Positions 39,824-52,593 of a DNA stretch of 64,000 bases are shown piece after piece. Each line of letters starts with the position of its first letter. Positions within the stretch are counted from its first letter, which is position 1. The stretch comes from Massarina eburnea CBS 473.64. Its lineage: Eukaryota; Ascomycota; Dothideomycetes; Pleosporales; Massarinaceae. The translations under genes and the position numbers were made by a program. The notes under the pieces are model-generated. The model was not told where the DNA came from. It worked only from the letters and a program-made list of their open reading frames with translations, and searched no databases. The DNA lies in contig MU006783.1 in the NCBI GenBank assembly GCA_010093635.1, forward strand, positions 1,112,310 to 1,176,309, read 5' to 3'.

Positions 39824-42800
39824 TCAATTAGCTACCTTCGTTTGTCTAACGCCCCTGTCGAGCAACGCAGCCTCCAGACCCTCCACAATTTCCCTTCGCC
39901 GCTTCGCCTTTGCCCTTAGCTGTGCCAGATCGTTGTCATCGAGTTCGTCCAGCTTTGCTAGAGTTCGGTCTCCGGAAGGTGTGCCTTCGGGCGTGTAGAA
40001 GAGGCCGTAACCGTTGGTGGGCGTGGACTCAACCTCGGGCGTCATCGCCCTTCGGTTCAGCTCGTTCAAACTCATCTGGTGGCGATTGGTGGGTGGTGTG
40101 GCGAAAACGCTTCCATTGAGGGCACCACGGGACCGTCGTAAAGGTGTTTCAAACTGGCGGGAGATTGACGAGTCCGGGCTGCTGTGGGAATCCACGAGAC
40201 CGACCTTGCGGAACTGGACTTCGAGCAGGGCGATGTCGTTGCTCTTCTTCTCAGTGAAGCTGATGAGCTTACTAATCGTCTTTTTCATAGCGTCCACGGT
40301 TGGCACAGCTCCAGTCTTTCCATTTTCGGCATCGCGCGTAGCGAGCTTGGATTTGAGGAGCATGACAGCTTCCTCGGCCTGTCCAAGTTGAGTCAGAAGA
40401 TTGGCGTATTCCTTGCGTAATTTCTTCTGCTGATCCGCAAGCTCCTTCGGCAGGGAAGCTTTGCGGACTGCTTCAAGCTTCTCCGGGTCTTTGCGGTTGA
40501 TGATCTGACGCCGAATCTCGTTCATTTTCGTTGACAATCGAGCCTCTTCGCGGAATAGACGCGACAGCTGAGTGAGCTTGTCGCTGAGATGCAGCACTCG
40601 GCCATCCATCAGTTCCTCCCCAAGTTCACGTTCCAAATTCTTCAGATCTTCCATCTCAGATAAGCACCAGTTCTCGAACCAGGTTCCATCCTCACCCTGC
40701 TGATTCACCTCATCTAGCGCATCACGAGATAGCTCAGTGTAGCGCTGGGGCCGCTCGTGATATTGTATGAAAGACTTCAGTGACCGCCAATTGAGACCTA
40801 GTGTGTCCACCATATTATTGATGTCCTTGTACACGATCTCGATCTGAGCTGCATGGCCAGTTTTCCCAAAAGCGGCCCCGTTGTATTCCTGGCGTGCGAG
40901 GAAAGTGTCCAAATTCCTGCAAGGTTCGATGTCGCTTGCCAGCTCGCGGCGGATGCGTTCGTCTTCATCATCGACAAGATTGGTGACTTGTGATTCAGGA
41001 ACAGGTGGTGGATGCCGTTGTTGCATTGACGCGCTCAATGAAACGCCGGATCCCGGCAATGGATCCCTTCGAATCCCACCTTGGTTCGACGGTGCTTGGG
41101 CTGTGGGTTTTGCAGTCTGTCCAAACGATAAGGGACTAGCCTTGGGAGGTTCGTAGGGCATAGGCACTGGTTTGAACTGTGGGAAGTTTGAGTTCGAAAG
41201 TGGTGGTGTAGGTGCCGCAGGATACACCGGCGGCGATCTATGGGCTGACTGTGACGAACGAGCCCTACGTGCAGCATCCGAGGGTGAGGATGTTTCTCCT
41301 CCGGTCTCATCATCATGCTCTTCCTCGGCTGACATGTCACCTTCGTCTTCGTCATCCAAGGGCGAAGATGGTACTGATGAGCTAGGAGGCTCTACTTGAA
41401 CAGGTGGGCTTCCGGCAATTGGGGGCAGGTCATCGTCCGTTTTAGGAGCTTTGTAAGTCATTGGATCAGGGGGCAAAGGTGCATCATCAGGGATGGCTGT
41501 TTCCTTTGATGATGCTACTTTCGGTGGAGGCGTGCTTTTAACGGGTCCACCAAAGAGGCTGGACTGTTTTGGTTGCGCTACGTTCGGTGGAGGTGTGTCT
41601 TTAACAGGCTCACCGAATAGACTGGACTGTTTCGGCTGTGTGGCTGGGGTAGTCGAAGCATTCCCTACGTCCTTCTCGGGGGTTGCCGGGGTTTTAGAGG
41701 CCGTCCCCGTGAGCGCAGAGCCAAAGTCACTGCCAAAGAACCCGCCGCCAGAGTCAGTACGCTTCGGCAAATCATTCTTTGCCGTCCCATCGGAGGCAAA
41801 CGTACTTCCAAGCTTAAAGCCACCCGGGGGGTTCATAGGAGTCGGAGTAACTTCGTCCCTCTCCCTGTTCTTCGTGCCATTTGCGTCGCTCACATTTGAT
41901 CCAAAAGATCCAAAAGACGAGCCAGTGAGTGGAATTGTGGATCCAGTAGAGGCGAAACTGCTTTCTTTCGATGCCGCAGGGAACGACGTTGCCTGTTTTT
42001 CGAGACCCTTGAACCCACCCCCGGATGAGCCAGCAAAGCTACCGAAAGGAGAAGCAGATTTGACGCTTGGGTTCGCGATGGCAGCGAAGCCGGATGGACC
42101 AGTAGCAGCGCTTGAGAAGCCAGCAGAACCAAAGGTTGACTGTGTGGGTTTTGTTGCAGTTGTGCCAAATGCTGGAGTAGACGTAGTACCGAAGCCAGTT
42201 GCTCCAAATGCCGGCTGAGCAGGTTTGGCCGCAGCTGATCCAAATGGAGACGGAGCCCCAAAAGCTGGGGTAGTAGGTTTGGCCCCAAATCCATTCGAGC
42301 CAAATGCAGGCTGGGCAGATTTTGCCGCAGCTGTTCCAAATGGAGATGGAGCTCCAAAGGTTGGCGCAGTAGCTTTAGCCCCAAATCCATTCGAGCCGAA
42401 TGGAGACTGGGCAGGTTTTGCTGTAGCTGTTCCAAATGGAGAAGGAGTTCCAAATTTTGGAGTCGATGTAGTCCCAAAGCCTGCCGAGCCAAATGCCGGT
42501 TGCGCGGGTTTTGCTGTTGATGGATCAGCGCCGAAAGGCGAGCCCGTCTTCGGAACAGAAGAACCGAAAGGTGCAGCTGAAGCAGGCTGTGTCGCTATCG
42601 TGCCTGACAATGCAGAACCATTTGTCGCAGTCAGGCCGGGATAGGCTGTGCCCTTCTCAAGTGACTGGTCCCAAACGATCCAATATGCCTGGAGGAGACC
42701 TTCGTGAGTGAGTAGGAAGTATGCAGGCAACGGGGTTGGCGATTTGTCAACTTCCTCCAAGCGTTTCGAAGGACGGTCGACTAACTCATTGCTGGAAAGA

Positions 42801-44150
42801 TCCAAAGCTTCACCGATGAGAGCACTGTCTATATCTTCTCCAAAGCACTGACGTGGAGCCGAAGCTGTCCTTCCTTCGGCGAGTACCCCAACCTGATACT
42901 CGTCGACGACTTCCTGGTTCGGGGCTATGATCTCCTTGGTATTGATGAGAATACCAAGTTCAGGAGAATTCGAGGCTGCCATGATGACCATGTCACTCAG
43001 GACCGGTTCCCAATTCCTTAGCCGTGAAAATGAATACCGCGGAGCAGACGAACGTTCAGGCGCATCGCCTTCCATGGACGGCCAAATCAAAGGGCTCGGG
43101 GTCCTATGGAAGGTGAAGTCTTTAAACTTGGGATTCTCGTTTTTGAGGAATTTAGTCTTGACAAAGTGGTATGCTTCATCATTCGGAGCGTCGTCGTCGA
43201 TTTCGTTCGCCGCCACCTTTTTCTCCCGTATTTCCTCTGGGATTGGAGAATGAACGGTGAAGAAATCGTCATTGCTGAGATAGGAGATACTCAACACTGA
43301 TTTGTTAGCAGCTATATTTCCAGACATGAAGTTTGTTTGACTTACTCTGCTGGCCCTCGTCTATGCCGGGCGGGCGTGGGACTGTTCCAAGCAATGTGTC
43401 GGTAGTTTTGTAGGCGGCAGCAGTGCCATCGTGGAACCCAACCACATACGCCTTGCCCCTCACACTCCAGGACCCGCACGTCACGCGCTTGTCTTGGGTG
43501 TCAATGACGACCTTGTTGCCGGTCGTCACGTCCACGATGGCTAAGCGGCCGGCATCGCCAATTACCGCCATGTAATGAGCCGTGTCTGGGTCTGGGCAGG
43601 GCAACACTGCATGCACGCCTTCTTCATGCACAACAAGCTCAAACGATGGCTTTGTGTTCCCTTTGAGAAGATGCTCGACTGTGTACACGACCATCCGCCC
43701 TCCACCTTCTTCGTTGAGCACGAGGTACTCTTCGCTGACGGAGAAGACCACATGGCGGAGACGGGCGACCGGAATGGTCAAGTCCGGACTGAAGTCTGCG
43801 ATCACGTCCTTCTTCCCCGGTTTCGCCTTGAGCGCCGTGCGCACGCTTTCGGTGGAGGTTATTATGAGCGTGTCCGGGGATGCGGCAGCGACGAGGCCGC
43901 GGCGAGAGGCCACCGATAGCAGTGTAGCGGAGGAGGGAGGGAGGGCGTCATTGGGCCATGGCGAGGGCAGTAGCTTGAGCTTCGGCGCGCCTTCCAGTCC
44001 TTTGCCTATGCCTGCGAAGCTAATTTGCTGTACAGTAATCAGCGATGGGGGTGTTGTGAGCTTGCGCCGTGCCGAACCTACCTCGGTATGCGTTTCTGCG
44101 ACCTCTTCTCCCGCATTGATAGACAGCTGGTGATTCGCGGCCAGCGCCAT
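39824..44150 (-). CDS. NUP159: FG nucleoporin Nup159 (Nup214 homologue)
   Basis: I read three exons: 44150-44082, 44027-43346 and 43296-39824, about 1407 residues. Intron 2 (49 bp, GTAAGT, CTAAC, ATCAG) is needed because the frames on either side end. Intron 1 (44081-44028, 54 bp, GTAGGT to TACAG) has no stop and is a multiple of three. Removing it gives ETHTEQISFAGIG, which fits the family better than leaving 18 extra residues. The N-terminal beta-propeller (APKLKLLPSPWPNDALPP, SRRGLVAAASPDTLIITST) docks the RNA helicase Dbp5. The middle carries FG repeats, including near-identical units around AQPAFGSNGFGAK. The C-terminal part is coiled coil (KLTQLSRLFREEARLSTKMN) for Nup82 binding. The gene acts in mRNA export at the cytoplasmic pore face. 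Confidence 0.88.
42170..42530 (-). repeat. In-frame tandem repeat encoding FG units of NUP159
   Basis: Units of roughly 100 bp, each encoding a PSPFGTA / KPAQPAFGSNGFGAK-type block, recur four times with high DNA identity. They stay in frame, so copy-number change would alter the number of FG motifs. Confidence 0.75.
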
Positions 44151-44549
44151 TCTTGCGACGGCCTATTCTGGGGGGACTTGCGGACTACCGGGCGGCTCGC
44201 ATCTGGAGACAAGGAATGTCTTTGGAAGACCGGCGACGGAGCGGACGGGGGACAAGCGGAAAGTTTTGGTGGAAATGGCAAAGGCCTGGGGGTCGGCACG
44301 CGAAGTAGAGAGCTGAGCAGAAGACGCAAAGCCGCTTTCTTCGACCATGTTTCGCGAGGCAAACGCGCCGATCCCGCCAAGGCTTGCGTCCGTGTCGAGC
44401 TAGAGCTACAGGCATCAATCGCAGCTGCGTCAACACCGCCGCCCGCCTTGAACCACCACCACCACCAATACCGAATCGACGCGGGGCAACACACTCCCTC
44501 TCTCCCTCCCAAGACACCCCGACTTCGCCCGCACTACCCGTCCGTCACC
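44151..44549. promoter_or_regulatory. Divergent promoter NUP159 / PUP1
   Basis: 399 bp between start codons. A CACC-rich segment (44449-44475) lies near PUP1. I looked for the proteasome-control element GGTGGCAAA and did not find a convincing copy. Confidence 0.45.
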
Positions 44550-45431
44550 ATGGCCGGCTTCGACTTCTCCAACCACAACCGCAATGCCGCGCTCCACGCC
44601 CAGGGTGTCCCGCTCCCCAAGGCCACCAGCACCGGAACGACCATCGTGGGGTGTCTCTTTGACGGCGGCGTCGTGATTGCAGCAGATACACGGGCGACGA
44701 GCGGCCCCATAGTAGCAGACAAGGTGGGCCGGGACGCTTCCCGCCTTGAACGTTCCCATCTAACAGCACCGTAGAACTGCGAGAAGCTGCACTACATCGC
44801 CCCCCAGATCTGGTGCGCGGGGGCCGGTACTGCGGCCGACACCGAGTTCACGACTGCCATCATCTCCTCGAACCTCGAGCTGCATTCCCTCTCCACCGGC
44901 CGCAAGCCGCGCGTGGTGACGTGCATGACGCTGCTGAAGCAGCACCTCTTCCGCTACCAAGGCCACATCGGCGCCTATCTCGTCGTCGCCGGCGTCGACC
45001 CCACAGGCTGCCACTTGTTCACCGTCCACGCCCACGGCTCCACCGACAAGCTGCCATATGTGACCATGGGCTCGGGTTCGCTGGCCGCCATGTCGGTCTT
45101 CGAGACGCAGTGGAAGAGGAACATGGCGCGGGACGACGCGGTCAAGCTGTGCGCGGATGCGATCCAGGCTGGTATCTGGAACGATTTGGGCTCGGGCAGT
45201 AACGTCGACGTGGCCGTCATCACCGAGGAGAAGACGACGTTGATGAGGAACCACATCACGCCCAACGTGCGTGTGCCCAAGCAGAGGAACTACCGCTTCG
45301 AGAAGGGCACGACGGCGGTGCTCAACGAAAAGGTCATCACAAGGGAAGAAGTCAGCAAATATGTCACGGTGCACGAGCTGCAGGACGACAGCGTCACGGC
45401 GACGGCGGAGACGATGGATGTGGATTCATAA
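44550..45431 (+). CDS. PUP1: 20S proteasome subunit beta-2 (trypsin-like)
   Basis: Exons 44550-44723 and 44775-45431 join across a 51-bp intron (GTGGGC, CTAAC, CGTAG) in phase 0, giving 276 residues. The 29-residue propeptide ends at Gly29. The mature enzyme starts TTIVGCLFDGGVVIAADTRA, with catalytic Thr1, Asp17 and Lys33 (NCEKL, just after the intron) all in place. GSGSLAAMSVFE and the long C-terminal arm (KQRNYRFEKGTTAVLNEKV), which wraps the neighbouring subunit, are typical of beta-2. It cleaves after basic residues. Nothing is unusual. Confidence 0.95.
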
Positions 45432-45670
45432 ATGTGCGGTGCAGGAGGTTGATAGAAAAAAGACCTTCGTACTTTGGCGTCACGACAGAACATGATTTGG
45501 ACTATAGCCCGGATCGGGAAGACCCTGCGGGGGCCATCTACTCCGGGCTGCATAGACAGACAGGAATTCACGACCACATCCAAGTAGCTCGCTTGCACGT
45601 CGTATGAACCATGATGATGAAATTCTCCTAGTCAAATCGTACCGTTCATTACTCTCCCTCGTTGATTAGT

Positions 45671-47130
45671 CTACCTGCACCGCTTCTCCACAATCCCCGG
45701 CCCATGCTCCTCGTACTCCTTCCTCGAGATCCAAAGCTGATGGAAGCTACCCAGACTAGCCAGAATACTCCCCCCAATCCACGCCGCATACTTTCTCTCC
45801 ACCACTGTTCCCGGCGCAACAAGCCTGTTCTTCGTGCTCGGGTAGAGTTGGTTGATCTCGTGACTGAGGCGATCGTTGAACTTGTACAGCAGCGTCGAGG
45901 CACCCGTGATGACAATGTTCGACAGGAGAAGGGGACGCTGGTCGGTGTCGACGTGCTGCACGGCTTGCTGCACGAGACGCGGGATCGTGTGCTCGTCCTT
46001 GGGGCGTGGGTTGTCGGCGTCCTGGAGCGCGGCATTGGCGTCGAAGAGGCCTTCTGCGGGGCGGAAGCGCTCGCCCTGGAACACTTGGTTCCAGCCGTCG
46101 GGCATCTCGAAGGGGCGGCCCGGCATCGCTTTCGATATGTCTTCGTTGTTGCCGTTGGAAAGACGGCCTGGGCCGGACCAGACTTCGACGACGGACTCTT
46201 TGAACTCGGTCAGGACGCGCTCTTCCTCGAGACGGCGGAACGAGTCTGTGGGTGGGACGCCGAAGGTTTTGTACATGGCTTGGGCGGGCACGCCGGCGTC
46301 CACGGGGGTCTTCGACTTGACCATGAAGTGCGGTGTGAGGGGTATCTCGGGCTGGGACTGCTTAAACACGAGGCGCGTTTGGTTGGAGACAAAGTTCCCG
46401 GCCAGAGGCGACTTCTGGACGCCTTTTCGTAGGACCATGCCGTCCAGTACGGGCGTGACCGAGGTATGCGATGCGCCGACGTCGATGATGATGCCAGACG
46501 CCTTCCCCGAGGCGAATGCGGCCAGCACACCAGTCTTCTGGAGATAGAAAGCCGGCGCACCCCATTCCTCCATGGCGATCTCAATGTACTTCTCGCGCGC
46601 CTTTGCGCTGTTCCAGCCCGGTTCCGTGACCAACAGCGGGCTGTCCTCGAGCGGCTTCTCCTGGTTGTCCAGCGCATCGATATCCACGTCCATAGAGTCC
46701 CCATTCGCGTTCGTGCCATCATTCAGCCCATTCTTCGCAGGGTCGCCGGCTTTGGCACCCGTCAGCCGTGAAGTGATTGCGTATTCCCATATCTTGGTCG
46801 CCGTATCCCAGTCCTCGACAATGCCGTCGGCGCCCCACGGGTTCTTGATCTCGAGGTTGCCGGTCGGTGTGTGTATCGCGTTCTCGCCGAAGAGGTATTG
46901 CGCGCCCGAGTCATTGTCGAGCTGGCCGTAGAAGGAAGGGCACACCGACTTGGGGACGTCTTCGCCAGCAAAGCCGGCGCGCGTGGTCCAGTAGCCAGGG
47001 TCGAGCACGATCGCGGAGACCTCGTCTGCCTAGTTGTAAGCATTGGCGCATCGGGGGTGGTGTTGGCGCAAAGCTTACCTCCAGCGTACTCGCCGGGCAC
47101 AGGCGCGGTCGAAGGGTTGGGAATGTTCAT
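45671..47130 (-). CDS. ARP4: Actin-related protein 4 (NuA4/SWR1/INO80 subunit)
   Basis: Exons 47130-47079 and 47025-45671 flank a 53-bp intron (GTAAGC to GGCAG) and join as PGEYAGDEVSAIVLDPGYW. The product is 468 residues (yeast Arp4 is 489). The actin fold is clear: DPGYWTTRAGFAGEDVPKSV, IIIDVGASHTSVTPVLDGMV, LLLSNIVITGASTLLYKFND, and near the end YAAWIGGSILASLGSFHQLW with KEYEEHGPG. An Arp4-type insertion rich in Asn/Asp (GDPAKNGLNDGTNANGDSMD) follows residue 100. Arp4 sits in chromatin remodelling and acetylation complexes with nuclear actin. It is convergent with PUP1 (239 bp) and divergent from GUP1 (274 bp). Confidence 0.93.
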
Positions 47131-47404
47131 GGCGTCGTCCTGTCGCGACGTGTGGAGCTCCGTGAAGCTCTGTATGTAGCTCGCCCGGCCAATTGACGCG
47201 TGCTTACTCGGTGCTGAGGTGCGGATTCGGGGTCGAGCGGTGGGGGCTGGGATTAGTGGTGTTGGTGGGTAGATATGGTATCTAGCTGCTGGGAACACCT
47301 ACGCCAACCTACGCCAGGCCAGACCTCCGCAACCCGCTCACAACCACCGCGCCACGTCACTCCTCCGAAGAAACATACCATGCTCGAATGACGTGCAGCG
47401 CACC
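47131..47404. promoter_or_regulatory. Divergent promoter ARP4 / GUP1
   Basis: 274 bp between start codons. The GCCAACCTACGCCA-like repeat near 47302-47325 (ACGCCAACCTACGCCAGG) is the only structured element seen. Confidence 0.45.
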
Positions 47405-49466
47405 ATGTTGCTCCGAAAATTGAAACAGCTTTACTCGCTAGACACGCTCGACACCCGCTTCGTCGTCTCGTCTTCAGCACCCCCGAAGGAAGCTCTCGAG
47501 CTCGCGGAACTCGACCCGGCGCGGCCACTGCCTGCTGGAAATGGCCATGTGAAAGGCCGGGAATATGAGGAGGAAGTCCATCCCTCGCGCTGGAAAACTC
47601 CAGAGTTCATCGTCTACCTGGCAATTGTTGCATGGAGCATCTACTTTATGAGCAGCACGAATGTCGAAATATCAAGAGGTTCGTGAACAGACGAGTCACC
47701 ACTGGCGAACTTGAACTGATGTCGTCCAAGTGTCGCATCCAAATTATCCCCAAATTGCCCCCGAACTAGACAAAGGCTGGATACCGGGCCGTAGAGTGGT
47801 AAGGGTGCTTGGGCTACGGTTCCCCTATGGCTGCTGATGTGTGTACAGGATGACTCGGATACTCAGTACAGGAGCTTCCGTTCAAACATTCCCTACCTGG
47901 TTGTCGTTGTGATACTCCACCCTCTTCTTCGAAAAGCCTACGATGGCTTCTGGAGAGCGAACACATATACCAATGTTCGCTCCTCCGGTGCTGGTGGTCT
48001 GACGATGGGCTTGACTGCTTCGGCGGCAGCAGATGCCCGCCTGAATCAGAGAATATCATTCGACGTTCCATTTGCAATCGTATTTCTCTCGGCCCTGCAT
48101 GGAACTTCAGTCATCAAGATTGCTGGGGTTCTCTATATCAACTACTGCATCGCGAAAAAATTGCCCAGGTCCTACGTCCCTGCAGCGACCTGGATCTTCA
48201 ACGTCGGCCTCATGTTCACCAACGACATGTACAAGGGCTACTCTTTCGGAAACGCCCTTGGTTATGTTCTGCCGTACCACAAAGGCTCGTATCAGCAGCC
48301 TTGGAGGACGAATGCCGCCTATACACTTGACCTGTATCGCGGTCTCATTCCACGATGGGAAGTCTTGTTCAACTTTACCGTTTTGCGTCTCATTAGCTTC
48401 AACCTGGACTACTACTGGAGCTTGAACGCCCGAGACGGGAGTCCGTTGGAGGTCAGTATTATCTCTTGCTACTGCTCGTTTAGCTAATGACATGAAGAAG
48501 AAACAAGTCGATCCCGCAAATCTCTCTGAGCGCGATCGTGTAGCCATCCCTGCGAAAGCCAGCGACTTCAACTTCCGCAACTACTTCGCTTATGCCGTCT
48601 ACTCGCCGCTGTATCTCGCAGGCCCCATCGTGACATTCAACGACTTCATCTCCCAAGCCCGCTACCGACCCCACAGCATCACCACCACACGAACTACTCT
48701 CTACGCCATCCGTTTCGTCGTCGTTCTGCTCACCATGGAAGTCATGATCCATTACTGCTACATGGTCGCCATTTTCCACGTGCGACCAGACTGGTCCACG
48801 TACACACCCGCTCAGCTTAGCATGCTCGGCTTCTTCAACTTGAAGCACATTTGGCTCAAACTTCTCATCCCCTGGCGTTTCTTCCGTCTCTGGGCGCTCC
48901 TCGACGGCGTCGACCCTCCGGAGAACATGGTCAGATGTATGAGCGACAACTACGCCGTGACGAACTTCTGGCGCGGCTGGCATCGCAGCTTCAACAAATG
49001 GAGTGTGCGCTACCTGTTCATTCCTCTCGGCGGCAGCAAAATGCCAGGCTTCTACGGCAAGGTGCGAACCACGGTCAACCACCTCACAGTCTTCTCCTTC
49101 ATCGCCATCTGGCACGACATCAAGCTGCGCCTTTTGATGTGGGGCTGGCTTGTCACGCTTTTCGTTCTCCCCGAATTCGTCGCCTCGAAAGTGTTCCCGG
49201 CACGCAAATGGAAGAATAGTCCCAATGCATATCGCTACCTCTGCGGCTTGGGCGCTGTGGGCGAGATCTTGATGCTCATGGTCGCGAACCTTGTGGGCTT
49301 TGCTTTGGGCATGGATGGCCTGGCGGACCTGATTCGCGGTATATTTAGTAGCTGGTCTGGCTTGTCGTTTTTGTTATGTTCGTGTGGAGCTTTGTTTGCA
49401 GGTGCACAGGTCATGTTCGAATACAGGGAGTCGGAGAAGAGGAAGGGGATCAAGATGAGATGCTAG
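47405..49466 (+). CDS. GUP1: MBOAT O-acyltransferase Gup1 (GPI-anchor remodelling)
   Basis: Four exons: 47405-47678, 47731-47798, 47849-48451 and 48498-49466, 637 residues. The first intron has a weak donor (GTTCGT), but the joined codons read EISRVSHPNYPQ and then, over intron 2, GRRVDDSDTQYRSF, as in other Gup1 proteins. After a short cytosolic N-terminus (MLLRKLKQLYSLDTLDTRFV), about ten membrane spans follow. The MBOAT signature is intact: NFWRGWHRSFNKWSVRYLF and, downstream, FSFIAIWHDIKLRLLMWGW with the catalytic histidine. Gup1 puts a long acyl chain on GPI-anchor lipid in the ER and affects wall and membrane organisation. The last intron has two possible AG acceptors three bases apart (48497 or 48500), which would change one Lys. 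Confidence 0.92.
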
Positions 49467-50474
49467 CTACCATGTGCCACACACAGTACCGTTTGTATGA
49501 AGTAAATAAGATGTGAATTTGTTATACTTGGCATAAGAACACCCTAAAAAAAAGGAAGGGAGAAAGAAGGATAGTTGTAATATAGGTAGGTAGTAAATAG
49601 ATGTCGATGCAAAAAAAAAAACCCCAAAAAGAAGAAGAAATCGGCAACAGCAAAAATCGAACCCACGTCATGTGAGCGACATTTTGTTTCCAAAGATTTG
49701 TTAAGTGCAGTGTTGTGCGGGACTCGCGGCCACTTCTGGTAAAAGGCAAGAAATGGGTTCGTACAAATCCTCGCACTGCACAACTGATTTTGGAATTTGT
49801 TTATTATATATAGACCCCGGACCGTGTTTTCGACTCTGTGGTGCTGGCAAATCGAGGATGGCCTCTAAGCGAGAGGGATGATGAGGACGCCGCGCCGTAC
49901 GGACTGTGCGCTGCTGCCTGCTGCCTGCGACGAGCGCTCGGGGTGCTTGAGATGATTGCACGTCTTTCTTCATGGAAAGTGGCTGCATTGCTGCACTGTT
50001 GCATGGCTGCATGGGCTGGAAGAAGAGGTAAAGATCACTCGTAGGTCTTCGTCATCTCTTGCAAGAATGGCCGGAGACATGAGAGCACATCTAAGCCAAT
50101 CACATGGCACGAGCAAGGGTCTTCACCGGCCCGCAAAACCCCCCACCTTACCTCCGTGACAACTGACGGGTCCCTAGAAGTCTTCCCAATACCGATTTGC
50201 TGGTTAACAATACCATCTTTCCCAGCTTCGCCATCGCTACTGCATGTACCAAATTCTTGACTTCTATACTTCGCTTCACGACCTTCACGACCGCCACGAC
50301 GTGACCCCACGAGCTAGACAAACACCCCACCGCGGGGCTGGACTGACGAGCTGACGACTACTGTCACCCTTCAAACACAGCTCTACCCACTGCCCGGCAA
50401 CTCTTTCCGGCCGTGATATTTGTCGCGAAGACCACCCAGCTGCGATCGCCACTTTTTACACACACGACAACAAG
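49467..50474. other. 1-kb interval upstream of the CaM kinase
   Basis: Contains the GUP1 3' UTR, an A-rich tract (49608-49640) and a short segment near 49660-49700 that recalls a tRNA T-arm but does not fold as one. No supported gene. Confidence 0.5.
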
Positions 50475-51760
50475 ATGGCCTCCAACGGCGGCTCCGGCGC
50501 ACACACGCCGCAAACCCAGGCGCAGATACAGCCTTGCCGATATAAAACAGGGAAGACATTGGGCGCAGGCAGTTACTCGGTGGTCAAGGAGTGTGTACAT
50601 ATTGACACTGGGAGATACTATGCCGCAAAGGTGATCAACAAGCGCCTAATGACGGGGCGAGAGCACATGGTCAGGAACGAGATCTCGGTGCTGAAGCGCG
50701 TATCAATGGGCCACAGGAACATCCTGACGCTGGTCGATTACTTCGAGACGATGAACAACCGTACGTACCACGACTCTGACGCGAGAGTGCATTGCTAACT
50801 CGCGTACAGTCTATTTGGTCACTGACCTCGCTCTCGGGGGAGAGCTGTTCGACCGGATCTGTCGCAAAGGCAACTATTACGAATCGGACGCTGCAGACCT
50901 CATCCGGGCCACTCTCTCCGCTGTCGCATATCTACACGACCACGGCATCGTACATCGAGACCTGAAGCCCGAGAACCTGCTCTTCAGGACCCCGGAAGAT
51001 AATGCGGACTTGCTGATTGCCGATTTTGGACTCTCGCGCATCATGGACGAGGAGCAATTCCATGTGTTGACCACCACCTGCGGAACTCCTGGCTACATGG
51101 CACCTGAAATCTTTACGAAAACGGGTCATGGAAAACCAGTGTAAGCAAGACAGATGGCCTTCAAGAAATCATATGCTAATGATTTGTAGTGACATTTGGG
51201 CCATTGGAGTCATCACTTACTTCCTACTGTGCGGTTATACGCCCTTCGACCGCGACTCGAACCTCGAAGAAATGCAAGCGATCCTAGTCGCCGATTACTC
51301 CTTCACTCCCCTCGAATACTGGCGCGGAGTTTCTCTCACAGCCCGAGAGTTCATCCGACGCTGCCTGACCGTTGACCCCTCCGCGCGCATGACTTCTCAA
51401 GAAGCCCTCTCTCACCCCTGGATCGCAGACCTCGGCAAAACTACCGACGAAGGTGAAGAAGATTTGCTGCCAACCGTCAAGAAGAACTTCAACGCTAGAC
51501 GTACGTTACATGCTGCTATTGACACAATTCGCGCCATCAATCAACTTCGAGCTGGCGGTGCTGCGGGTATGATGGACGGAGCGAAATCGGGCGAGCCGCG
51601 ACGAGGGGCACCTCCGATGAACATACCACAGCCTGCGGAAGACGAAGATCCCATGGAGATTGATAGTCGAGGAAACGGACATGGACAGACGGATGAGATG
51701 ATCAAAGAGCAAGAGAGGAGGATCCGTGAGACACAGCAGGGACTGTGGAACAAACGATAG
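50475..51760 (+). CDS. Calcium/calmodulin-dependent protein kinase (CaMKI-like)
   Basis: Exons 50475-50760, 50810-51140 and 51190-51760, with two 49-bp introns, give 395 residues. The kinase core is complete: GAGSYSVVKE loop, YYAAKVIN lysine, HRDLKPENLLF catalytic loop, IADFGLSR metal site, TTTCGTPGYMAPEIF activation segment (the CaMKK-type target Thr is in TTTCGTPG) and DIWAIGVITYFLLCGYTPF. After the kinase, VKKNFNARRTLHAAIDTIRA is the expected autoinhibitory and calmodulin-binding helix. The tail is short and hydrophilic. Intron 2 splits the GKPVDIWAIG codon. It matches fungal Cmk1/Cmk2/CmkA-type kinases; I do not pick one because paralogues cannot be compared here. Confidence 0.92.
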
Positions 51761-52593
51761 GCACGTTTCTGGATTGTGAAACTCTTACAACACGATCAAA
51801 TTATCGGATGGTTCTTTTCGGCCTTTGCGCCGTGAGCTTCCCTTGACGATGAATAGTTTCCCTTTTCTCTTGTTCATTTAGCCTAACGGGACGGTCTTCA
51901 GCACCACCATTCATATAACGAGTTTACTTGGCAGGACTCTTCGGCATCACAGTTCTGAATGCATATCATTCATCTTCACTGATTGACTCTACGTCTCGGA
52001 CATGCTTTCTTCTGACCCCCCCTCCCCATCAATCGACTTTGTCTTTCTCTCCCGATTTCTCAGATATCCACAAAGAAGAAAGAATATCACTGGTGTAGCA
52101 ACGGGTGTGAGGAGAAGATGGAAGGGGGAAATCATGGAAACGGGTCGTGAATATTATATCTGTGTTAATGATAGCTATGTACGGTAGTAGGTCATTAGGC
52201 TGTAAATACTCGAATGCGAGAAGTCGGTTCGAACTGTTGACTAAGCGCTATACCCTTGAAATATACTTCAGCGAATTCTCCACCTTCGAACATTGTACCC
52301 TCGAATCTCTTCAAGAAGATCATGTTAGACTCCTGCTAGAAGCTGAGCTACCACATGGCCGCCATGATCCTCTAGTCGATAGCGACCTTCGTAATATATA
52401 CTTATCATCAATCGTGAGTCAACGGTCAAAATGTAATGTAAATTACTCACTATAACGAGAAACATTTGTCCCGATACCCGCATGAAGCCTTGGAAATAGG
52501 CCCCTGACATGCATGTCCTAGAGCGTGGCGTAGTCTAACTTCAACTTCTCTGCTGCGATGTGACCGTTTGAGGGGCATGTGGTTCGTCGGTAT
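51761..52593. other. Intergenic interval
   Basis: Lies 3' to both the kinase and the broken F-box gene. Short open frames only; no RNA or repeat recognised. Confidence 0.5.

Noticed and set aside
49655..49710. Possible tRNA (minus strand) from a GGGTTCGATT-like T-loop and a GTTGCCG end
   Set aside because: The T-stem does not pair (GTGGG against TTTGC), no D-arm or matching 5' acceptor strand was found within 120 bp, and no anticodon stem forms.
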